Source: Lachnospiraceae bacterium KGMB03038 (GTDB lineage Bacteria; Bacillota; Clostridia; Lachnospirales; Lachnospiraceae). Taken from it: DNA of 64,000 nucleotides. The stretch covers positions 1,640,501 through 1,704,500 of the forward strand of contig CP041667.1 in assembly GCA_007361935.1 (NCBI GenBank), in the 5' to 3' direction. The notes below the pieces were generated by a model. It did no database searches and was not told the DNA's origin. It was given only the letters and a program-made list of their open reading frames with translations. Each line of letters starts with the position of its first letter. Position 1 is the first letter of the stretch. A program made the position numbers and the translations under genes. Shown here one piece after another: positions 1 through 6,085 of this stretch.

Positions 1-341
1 CTGGCGGCATACTGTTTGACGTATTCCAGAGAGAGGGCAATGTCAGCGATCTGGTCTGCACTCATGCGTGTGCTTGCGTCCGCTCTGGTCTTGTATCCAT
101 TGCGGAAGTCTGTGTTGATGTCGATACAGTAGGCTGTCTCGCCCTCCACTTTCATAATGCCCTCATTAAAGGTTGAACCGATAGAGCCGTCGTTCATCAC
201 CTTTTCAATATGACCGGCTCGTTCTGCTGACTCTGTCCAGTATTGCGTCTCGGCAGCATGAACCTGTGAAGCCGGTAGAGTGGTAAACACAGCTGCCAGA
301 CTAAGGAAACCAGCCAGCAGCCGGTTGAGTATCTTTTTCAT
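1..341 (-). CDS. Surface-anchored thioester/VaFE-repeat protein of a conjugative element, N-terminal part only
   Basis: Only the first 113 residues are in the window; the gene runs off the left edge. The protein starts at 341 with MKKILNRLLAG and has a clear signal peptide (Lys-rich start, hydrophobic stretch, AAxA-like cleavage near residue 29, QVHAAE). The following segment, with GSIGSTFNEG, the Tyr-Cys-Ile-Asp motif (YCID) and KTRADASTRMSADQIADIAL, matches the N-terminal domain of the VaFE-repeat or Cys-Gln thioester surface proteins carried by Tn1549-like elements. In that family the Cys forms an internal thioester with a downstream Gln, later repeats form isopeptide bonds, and a sortase anchors the C-terminus; none of those later parts can be seen here. 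An AAAGGAG ribosome site lies 12 bases upstream. The likely role is adhesion or mating contact during conjugation (inference). Confidence 0.75.
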   Translation of the reverse strand, partial: MKKILNRLLAGFLSLAAVFTTLPASQVHAAETQYWTESAERAGHIEKVMNDGSIGSTFNEGIMKVEGETAYCIDINTDFRNGYKTRADASTRMSADQIADIALSLEYVKQYAA

Positions 342-377
342 ATGGATTGTTTTCTCCTTTCATTTTGGGTACAAAAA

Positions 378-401
378 AGGACGCTCATTTCTGAACGTCC
401 T
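378..401 (-). terminator. Rho-independent terminator after the small HTH gene
   Basis: On the minus strand AGGACG pairs with CGTCCT around a 12-base loop, partly extended by TCA/TGA, and is followed by a run of T (the A run at 372-377 on the plus strand). It sits just after the stop of the gene at 408-650 and before the surface protein gene, so it would separate the two transcripts. Confidence 0.65.
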
Positions 402-407
402 AAAAAA

Positions 408-650
408 TCATATCTGAACTTTTAAGGAATACTTGTACTCCGCATAATGTTCACCCAGCACATAATCAATCACATTTGCTTTTGGTATAAGATAGGTAGA
501 GCGGATATAAAAATGTTTGACTTTGTTCTGCCGCATGAGCTTTCTTGCGGTGGTGTCGCCTATGCCGCCCAGCATTTCTCTGAACTGTTCCAAATTCACA
601 AGGTCTGGATAATCCTTAAATCGTTCTTCGTAATATTCTTTATTCCTCAT
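408..650 (-). CDS. Small helix-turn-helix DNA-binding protein, excisionase-like
   Basis: An 80-residue protein. The central part, with NLEQFREMLGGIGDTTARKL followed by a basic segment and YLIPKANVIDYV, looks like the winged helix-turn-helix of MerR/excisionase-type proteins: a recognition helix (GDTTARKLMRQ) and a short wing ending in the typical IPKxxVIDYV. Such proteins are commonly the gene nearest the end of Tn1549-like elements, where they bend DNA for excision or regulate the element. The start at 650 is supported by AAGGAG ten bases upstream, and a terminator follows. An AT-rich perfect palindrome (TATAAATA and its complement, 707-722) lies upstream, in the probable promoter. Role as excisionase or directionality factor is inference from size, fold and position at the element end. 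Confidence 0.6.
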   Translation of the reverse strand: MRNKEYYEERFKDYPDLVNLEQFREMLGGIGDTTARKLMRQNKVKHFYIRSTYLIPKANVIDYVLGEHYAEYKYSLKVQI

Positions 651-946
651 TCTTCGTCAGCTCCTTATATCAGATTGTCAGTGATAGGTGCTGACTGCTT
701 TTCTTCTATAAATATATTTATAAGTATCTTGCCGGGAGGGGAGTAATGAATATCCCTCCACATCCCTCCTAATATCCCTCCAACGGGAAAATTTACTTGC
801 CAAACCGCATTTTTTCAATTATCCTTTATCTGTAAGGTTTATTTGTTGCCAATGGCTGAAAGGACTTGAATTTATGCGGTTTTCGCCGGTTTTTCAGTAC
901 CATTCAACACCAGTATGTTCCAGATACTTCTGAATGGTTTGTAAAA
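651..946. other. Non-coding end of the conjugative element: promoter region, phased repeats, inverted repeat
   Basis: No credible gene lies here. The stretch contains a 16-bp perfect AT palindrome at 707-722, probably in the promoter of the minus-strand gene at 408-650; three copies of ATCCCTCC at 752-781; and an imperfect inverted repeat with arms ACCATTCA (899-906) and TGAATGGT (931-938) next to the tRNA junction. The arrangement resembles the arm and core sites of tyrosine recombinases at the ends of conjugative transposons (inference). An open frame at 866-1072 runs across the tRNA fragment and is not a gene. Confidence 0.5.
752..781. repeat. Three ATCCCTCC repeats spaced about one helical turn
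   Basis: ATCCCTCC occurs at 752-759, 762-769 and 774-781, so repeat starts are 10 and 12 bases apart and face the same side of the helix. Tn916-type integrases bind 11-bp direct repeats near the ends of their element; these could be such arm sites or sites for the small HTH protein. Function is inference. Confidence 0.45.
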
Positions 947-998
947 CTCAAAATCTTGCGGGGGCGACCTCGTGTGGGTTCAAGTCCCACCATCCGCA
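947..998 (+). pseudogene. 3' fragment of a tRNA-Leu(CAA) gene split by the conjugative element
   Basis: The piece folds as the second half of a class II tRNA: anticodon loop CT-CAA-AA (947-953, anticodon 949-951), 3' strand of the anticodon stem (954-958), a long variable arm, a T arm with GTGGG/CCCAC around TTCAAGT (974-990), the 3' acceptor strand CATCCGC (991-997) and discriminator A998. CCA is not encoded. The long variable arm and acceptor end fit tRNA-Leu. The sequence upstream cannot supply the partner strands: the base-paired CAAGA expected before the loop is TAAAA instead, and no D arm follows. So the 5' half has been displaced, presumably to the far side of the element, where a hybrid complete tRNA would be expected. 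The start of the true tRNA homology is uncertain by a few bases. Confidence 0.7.
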
Positions 999-1001
999 CG
1001 G

Positions 1002-1043
1002 AAAACCTTGAAAGTACTGGCAGTGCAGTATTTTCAAGGTTTT
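1002..1043 (+). terminator. Terminator of the original tRNA-Leu transcript
   Basis: An 18-bp hairpin (1002-1019 with 1026-1043, one G-T pair, 6-base loop) ends in a T run. It lies three bases after the tRNA 3' end, supporting the view that the tRNA fragment is the original chromosomal gene end. Confidence 0.75.
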
Positions 1044-1065
1044 TTCTCTATATACTTTCTTTTGG

Positions 1066-1118
1066 CTTTTAAAATATGCCAATTTAGTGTATACTGAATG
1101 GTAGCGCGAAAGACGCGC
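1066..1118 (+). promoter_or_regulatory. Probable polA promoter and short leader hairpin
   Basis: A good -10 hexamer TATACT lies at 1090-1095, but no convincing -35 is found 16-18 bases upstream. A small GC hairpin (GCGCG 1104-1108, CGCGC 1114-1118) follows in the leader. Being the only promoter-like site between the tRNA terminator and polA, it is a tentative assignment. Confidence 0.35.
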
Positions 1119-1156
1119 GGATCTATCAGCCGATAAATGGAGGCAGAGCTTTTTAT

Positions 1157-3772
1157 ATGAGAGAAAAAATCGTATTGATCGACGGACACAGCATTTTAAA
1201 CCGGGCCTTCTACGGCGTGCCGGACCTGACGAATTCAGAGGGGCTTCACACCAATGCTGTGTACGGCTTTTTAAATATTATGTTCAAGATCCTGGACGAA
1301 GAACAGCCGGAATATCTGACGGTGACCTTTGATGTCCATGCCCCGACTTTCCGGCATGAACTGTATGAAGCTTACAAAGGGACCAGGAAACCTATGGCGG
1401 TGGAGCTGCGGGAACAGGTTCCAGTGATCAAGGATGTCTTAAAAGCAATGGGAATCCAGATCATTGAACAGGCGGGCCTGGAAGCGGACGATCTGCTGGG
1501 AACGATCTCCAGACAGTGCGAGGAGCAAGGGCTGGATGTGTCTATCATATCCGGGGACCGGGATACGCTCCAGCTTGCCACGGATCATGTGAAGATCCGG
1601 ATCCCCAAGACAAAACAGGGACGGACCGAGGTGGAGGATTACAATAGGGAGCAGGTGAAAGAGAGGTATGGCGTCACCCCTGCTGAGTTTATCGATGTGA
1701 AAGCTTTGATGGGGGATTCTTCCGATAATATTCCCGGAGTACCGGGAGTGGGGGAGAAGACGGCTACCAAGATCATCCAGGAATATCATTCGCTGGAGAA
1801 TGCCTATGCCCACGCGGAGGAGATTAAGCCTCCAAGAGCCAGTAAGAATCTGAAAGAGTATTGGGAGCAGGCCAAGATGAGCAAGGTCCTTGCCACCATT
1901 GAAACCCACGCGGATATTCCGTTTGAATTAGAACAGGCCCAAAAGGGTGAGCTTTATACGAAAGAGGCTTATGAACTGTTTCAGAGACTCCAATTTAAGA
2001 ACCTGCTGGGGCGCTTTGAGGTCCAGGCAGATGCCAACGCGGTGGAAGAACATTTCCGGGAAGTGACGGATCCGGAAGAAATAGAAAGAGTGCTGGCGGA
2101 GGCGGCCGAAGCGGATGTGGTAGGCGCCGCGGTGTCGGAGGACCCGGAAGCGGTGCTGCCTCTTTTTGCCCACCCTTCCGGTTATGGGAGGATTTCCATT
2201 GCCTATGGGCCAAAGCAGGTAGTTACCATTCCCTGCTCCATAGAACTTGGTATGGATGAGCTGCTGAAAAAGCTTTCCGTCCTTTCCGGGAAGGTAAAAG
2301 TATTTGCCGTGTGCGGACTCAAAGGGTATCTGGAGAGCCTTCCGGACATTCGGGAAGAAAGCTGCTTTGACCCGATCATTGCGGCGTATCTTCTGAATCC
2401 TTTGAAAAGTGATTATGATTATATAGATGTGGCGAGAGAACAGTTGGATCTTCTGATCGACGAGAAGCTGAAAGTGAAAGAAAAGTCTTGTTATGAAGCT
2501 TACACTGCCTGGGCTGCTTATCCCCGTCTTCTCGAAAAGCTGAAGGAGACAGGAATGGACCAGCTGTTTGCCAAGATAGAGATGCCGCTGGTATTTACTT
2601 TGAGAGATATGGAAGCGGCGGGCGTAAAGGTAGAGGCAGAAGCTCTGAAAGCATACGGGGAACAGCTTGGAGAACGGATTGTGGATCTGGAACAAGAGAT
2701 CTACGGCCTGGCGGGAGAGATCTTTAATATCAATTCGCCCAAACAATTAGGGGTGATCTTATTTGAAAAACTGAATATGCCCCACGCCAAGAAGACGAAG
2801 ACCGGGTATTCCACCGCGGCGGATGTGCTGGACAAACTGGCGCCGGACTATCCTTTGGTGGCTAAGATCCTGGAGTACCGGCAGCTTGCCAAATTAAAAT
2901 CCACTTATGCGGACGGCCTTGCCAACTATATCGGGCCGGATGGCAGGATCCACGGGAAATTCCATCAAACAGTGACAGCTACTGGAAGGATCAGCAGTAC
3001 AGAACCAAATCTGCAGAATATCCCAGTCCGGGTGGAGCTGGGCAGACTGATCCGAAAGGTATTCATTCCAGAGGACGGCTATGTCTTTGTGGATGCGGAT
3101 TATTCGCAGATCGAGCTTAGAGTGCTGGCTCACTGTTCCGGGGACCAGCAGTTGATCCAGGCATACCGGGAAGCCAAAGATATCCATAGAATCACGGCGT
3201 CTCAGGTGTTCCATGTGCCTTTCGAGGAAGTAACGCCTCTCCAGCGAAGGAACGCGAAAGCCGTTAACTTTGGGATCGTCTATGGGATCAGTTCCTTTGG
3301 ACTGAGCCAGGATCTGAGCATTACCCGGAAGGAAGCGGCTCAGTATATTGAGGATTATTTCCGCACCTATCCGGGAATCAAACGCTTTTTGGATGATGCG
3401 GTGGCTCACGCAAAAGAAAAGGGATATGTGGTCACGCTGTTTGGAAGGCGCCGGCCTGTGCCGGAACTTTCTTCCAGCAATTATATGCAGCGTTCTTTTG
3501 GCGAACGGGTGGCAATGAACGCCCCGATCCAAGGAACAGCGGCGGATATCATCAAGATCGCTATGATCGGTGTGGGACGAAGGCTTAAAGAACAGAACAT
3601 GCGGTCCAGACTGGTATTGCAGGTCCATGACGAACTTCTGATCGAGGCGCACAGACCGGAATTGGAAGAAGTAGAGAAGATCTTGAAAGAAGAAATGGAA
3701 CAGGCGGCATCCCTGGATGTGCCATTGGAGATAGATATGCATACAGGAGAAAACTGGTACGAAGCAAAGTAA
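1157..3772 (+). CDS. polA: DNA polymerase I
   Basis: The 871-residue protein has the three-part Pol I layout. Residues 1-290 form the 5'-3' exonuclease (start IVLIDGHSILNRAFYG, acidic motifs EADDLLG and DVKALMGDSSDNIPGVPGVGEKTA with the helix-hairpin-helix). About 300-480 is the 3'-5' exonuclease fold, in which the first acidic Asp-x-Glu motif of proofreading enzymes cannot be found, so proofreading is probably lost, as is common in Firmicutes. About 480-871 is the polymerase with motif A (VDADYSQIELRVLAH), motif B (RRNAKAVNFGIVYG) and motif C (QVHDELL). It fills gaps during repair and removes RNA primers. GGAGG lies 13 bases before the ATG. coaE follows after 13 bases, so the two are probably co-transcribed. 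Confidence 0.97.
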   Translation: MREKIVLIDGHSILNRAFYGVPDLTNSEGLHTNAVYGFLNIMFKILDEEQPEYLTVTFDVHAPTFRHELYEAYKGTRKPMAVELREQVPVIKDVLKAMGIQIIEQAGLEADDLLGTISRQCEEQGLDVSIISGDRDTLQLATDHVKIRIPKTKQGRTEVEDYNREQVKERYGVTPAEFIDVKALMGDSSDNIPGVPGVGEKTATKIIQEYHSLENAYAHAEEIKPPRASKNLKEYWEQAKMSKVLATIETHADIPFELEQAQKGELYTKEAYELFQRLQFKNLLGRFEVQADANAVEEHFREVTDPEEIERVLAEAAEADVVGAAVSEDPEAVLPLFAHPSGYGRISIAYGPKQVVTIPCSIELGMDELLKKLSVLSGKVKVFAVCGLKGYLESLPDIREESCFDPIIAAYLLNPLKSDYDYIDVAREQLDLLIDEKLKVKEKSCYEAYTAWAAYPRLLEKLKETGMDQLFAKIEMPLVFTLRDMEAAGVKVEAEALKAYGEQLGERIVDLEQEIYGLAGEIFNINSPKQLGVILFEKLNMPHAKKTKTGYSTAADVLDKLAPDYPLVAKILEYRQLAKLKSTYADGLANYIGPDGRIHGKFHQTVTATGRISSTEPNLQNIPVRVELGRLIRKVFIPEDGYVFVDADYSQIELRVLAHCSGDQQLIQAYREAKDIHRITASQVFHVPFEEVTPLQRRNAKAVNFGIVYGISSFGLSQDLSITRKEAAQYIEDYFRTYPGIKRFLDDAVAHAKEKGYVVTLFGRRRPVPELSSSNYMQRSFGERVAMNAPIQGTAADIIKIAMIGVGRRLKEQNMRSRLVLQVHDELLIEAHRPELEEVEKILKEEMEQAASLDVPLEIDMHTGENWYEAK

Positions 3773-3785
3773 GAGGTGGAAGCGT

Positions 3786-4376
3786 ATGAAGATTATTGGA
3801 ATTACAGGAGGCATAGGAGCCGGGAAAACACAGGTTCTTGAATATCTGCATAATCGGTACGGGGCTACCGTATGCCAGGCGGATGATGTGGCAAAGAAAC
3901 TTCAGAAAAAGGGCGGGGCGTGTTATGACGCCATTGTAGAACATTTTGGAGAAGAGATCCTGGATGAAAAGGGAGAATTAAACAGAGACAGGCTGGGGGA
4001 GATCGTATTTTCAGACTGTTCCCAGCTGTCGCTGCTCAACAGCATCGTACATCCGGCGGTGAAAGAGGAAATCTTAAAGAAGATTCGCCAGGAAGAGCGC
4101 AGGAATACGAATTTGTTTATTATAGAGGCGGCTCTTTTGATCGAAGATCACTATGATCAGATCTGCGACGAGTTGTGGTACATTTATGTGGAAGAAGCGA
4201 TCCGTAAGAACCGTCTGTTTTATTCCAGAGGCTATGACGCGGCAAAGATTGAGGATATCATGCGGGCGCAGCTGCCAAAGGATATGTTCCTGAAACATTG
4301 TGACAGGGTGGTCGACAACAGCGGTGTATTTGCGGAGACGATGCTGCAGCTTGACAATATTATCAAAGAATTATAA
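3786..4376 (+). CDS. coaE: Dephospho-CoA kinase
   Basis: Performs the last step of coenzyme A synthesis, phosphorylating the 3'-hydroxyl of dephospho-CoA with ATP. The 196-residue length is typical. The P-loop GGIGAGKT is at residues 8-15, the Asp-Asp pair (CQADDVAK) follows near residue 33, and the LID/CoA region includes HPAVKEEI and IEAALLIE. AAGAGGTGGAAG precedes the ATG. The polA-coaE order is common in Clostridia, and the hydrolase gene follows within 20 bases. Confidence 0.95.
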   Translation: MKIIGITGGIGAGKTQVLEYLHNRYGATVCQADDVAKKLQKKGGACYDAIVEHFGEEILDEKGELNRDRLGEIVFSDCSQLSLLNSIVHPAVKEEILKKIRQEERRNTNLFIIEAALLIEDHYDQICDELWYIYVEEAIRKNRLFYSRGYDAAKIEDIMRAQLPKDMFLKHCDRVVDNSGVFAETMLQLDNIIKEL

Positions 4377-4394
4377 AGGATGGATGACATACAT

Positions 4395-5192
4395 ATGAGA
4401 TTATGCAGTATTGCCAGCGGAAGCAGCGGAAACTGTATCTATGTGGGGGACGATCATACGCACCTTCTGGTGGATACGGGAATCAGTAAAAAAAGGATTG
4501 AAGAGGGGCTTTCTTCCCTGGATATTAAAGGGGATGAGCTGAATGGTATCCTGATCACCCATGAACATATCGATCATATTCAGGGACTGGGGGTGTTTAG
4601 CAGAAGGTATGAGATCCCTATTTACGCTACAAAAGGAACCATTGAAGGAATCAAAAACTGCAGGAGTCTGGGGAGGCTGCCGGAAGGACTGCTGCACGAG
4701 GTAAAGTTAGATGAGGGATTTGATCTGGGAGAAATGAAGGTCCGTCCATTTGCGATTTCTCACGATGCCAATGAGCCTTCCGGTTTCCGGATCGAGAATC
4801 AAAGGAAGTCCGTGGCGGTGGCGACGGATCTTGGGATGTACGATACCTATACAGTGGAGAATTTGAAGGATTTGAACGCTGTGGTATTGGAAGCCAATCA
4901 TGACATCCATATGCTGGAAGTAGGGCCTTATCCATATCCGCTGAAAAAAAGGGTCATGGGGGACAAAGGCCATCTTTCCAATGAGTGGTCAGGGAGACTG
5001 CTCTGCGACATCCTGCATGACGGCCTGCAGTATGTGCTGCTGGGCCATCTGAGCAAGGAGAATAATTATGAGGAGCTTGCCTATGAGACGGTGAAGCTGG
5101 AAGTCAGCATGGGAGACAATCCCTACAAGGGAGAGGATATCCCTATGATGGTAGCAAAAAGAGACTGTGTTTCAAAAATCATTACATTATAA
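4395..5192 (+). CDS. MBL-fold metallo-hydrolase, WalJ/YycJ-like
   Basis: A 265-residue metallo-beta-lactamase-fold protein with SIASGSSGNC at its start and the metal motif THEHIDHIQGL, followed by HDANEPSG and ATDLGMYD with further ligands, and a final GHLSKENN. This is the pattern of the WalJ/YycJ family, linked in other Firmicutes to the WalKR cell-wall control system and to coordination of replication with division; here no walKR is adjacent. I place the start at the ATG at 4395, since it leads straight into the conserved MRLCSIASG; an in-frame ATG at 4380 would add five residues but overlaps its only ribosome-site-like sequence (AAAGGATGG), which is better placed for 4395. The substrate is unknown. 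Confidence 0.85.
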   Translation: MRLCSIASGSSGNCIYVGDDHTHLLVDTGISKKRIEEGLSSLDIKGDELNGILITHEHIDHIQGLGVFSRRYEIPIYATKGTIEGIKNCRSLGRLPEGLLHEVKLDEGFDLGEMKVRPFAISHDANEPSGFRIENQRKSVAVATDLGMYDTYTVENLKDLNAVVLEANHDIHMLEVGPYPYPLKKRVMGDKGHLSNEWSGRLLCDILHDGLQYVLLGHLSKENNYEELAYETVKLEVSMGDNPYKGEDIPMMVAKRDCVSKIITL

Positions 5193-5210
5193 GAAAAATG
5201 AGGTGTGGGA

Positions 5211-6062
5211 ATGGAACGAATCGCAATCGCAACAGACAGCAATAGCGGGATTACGCAGGAAGGGGCAAAGGAACTGGGGATACGGGTTTTGCCAATGCCT
5301 TTCTATATCAATGGGGAACTGTATTATGAAGATATTACGCTGACGCAGGAGGAGTTTTATCAAAGGCTGGCGGAAGACGCGGATATCTCTACCTCTCAGC
5401 CGGCGCCTGCCGATGTGATCGGCCTTTGGGAAGAGCTGCTGGAAGAGTATGATAAAGTGATCTATATCCCTATGTCCAGCGGGCTTTCCAGCTCCTGTGA
5501 GACAGCTATGGGACTGGCGCGGGATTTTGAGGGAAAGGTTTATGTGGTGAACAATCAGAGGATTTCGATCACGCAGCGCCAATCCGTACTGGATGCTATG
5601 GAGCTGCGCGACGCCGGCCTTGGCGCGGAAGAGATCGTAGATGTTCTGATGAAAGAGAAGCTGGAGGCCAGTATCTATATCACAGTGGATACTCTGAAAT
5701 ATCTGAAAAAAGGCGGAAGGGTGACACCTGCCGCCGCGGCGATCGGCACGGTTCTGAATTTAAAGCCGGTGCTCACCATCCAGGGAGAAAAGCTGGATGC
5801 GTTCGCTAAAGTACGGGGGATCAAGTCGGCGAAGAAGACGATGCTGGATGCCATGGATAAAGATATCCATGAACGGTTTGCCGGGAAGGAAGTCCATCTG
5901 GAAGGAGCCTATACCTGTTCCGAGGAGGAAGCAATGGAATGGAAGCGGGAGATCGAAGAAAGGTTCCCGGGATATGATGTAGTAATGGACAAGCTTTCTC
6001 TGAGCGTAAGCTGCCATATCGGGCCGGGCTCCATTGCCATTGCCTGCAGCAAAAAGATTTAG
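5211..6062 (+). CDS. DegV family fatty-acid-binding protein
   Basis: A 283-residue DegV protein: IAIATDSNSGI at the start, the conserved STSQPAP segment and IPMSSGLSSSCETA, then the second domain with TLKYLKKGGR and the C-terminal SCHIGPGSIAIA. Members bind a fatty acid between two domains; in several Firmicutes they act as the binding subunit of fatty acid kinase, delivering acyl groups to phospholipid synthesis. No FakA partner is next to it. The ATG at 5211 is preceded by GAGG at a spacing of 7 and is preferred to an in-frame GTG at 5205. The preceding gene ends 18 bases upstream. Confidence 0.9.
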   Translation: MERIAIATDSNSGITQEGAKELGIRVLPMPFYINGELYYEDITLTQEEFYQRLAEDADISTSQPAPADVIGLWEELLEEYDKVIYIPMSSGLSSSCETAMGLARDFEGKVYVVNNQRISITQRQSVLDAMELRDAGLGAEEIVDVLMKEKLEASIYITVDTLKYLKKGGRVTPAAAAIGTVLNLKPVLTIQGEKLDAFAKVRGIKSAKKTMLDAMDKDIHERFAGKEVHLEGAYTCSEEEAMEWKREIEERFPGYDVVMDKLSLSVSCHIGPGSIAIACSKKI

Positions 6063-6085
6063 GAAATGTTATAGGGAGAGAGATT

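Larger units (their letters stand above)
1..998. mobile_element. Right end of a Tn1549-type integrative conjugative element, up to its junction with a tRNA-Leu gene
   Basis: Seen: the first 650 bases hold, on the minus strand, the start of a thioester/VaFE-type surface protein and a small helix-turn-helix protein, two gene types typical of conjugative elements in Clostridia. From 651 to about 946 there is no gene but phased short repeats and an inverted repeat. At 947 the sequence changes into the 3' part of a class II tRNA gene followed by its terminator and then the chromosomal gene polA. Inference: this is one boundary of an element whose body lies left of the window, inserted by a tyrosine recombinase into tRNA-Leu. 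The integrase and the other end are not visible. The exact crossover point cannot be placed without the other junction; it should lie near 940-960. Confidence 0.7.

Noticed and set aside
866..1072. Open reading frame of 68 codons running over the tRNA-Leu fragment and its terminator
   Set aside because: It crosses a tRNA remnant and a hairpin terminator, has no ribosome site and no recognisable protein sequence.
1928..2746. Long minus-strand open frame of 272 codons opposite polA
   Set aside because: Antisense to the conserved polA frame; composition is that of a reverse-frame shadow, and no motif or ribosome site is seen. The same holds for 2894-3814, 10438-11256, 15113-16129, 18273-18953, 34073-34843 and 54436-55158.
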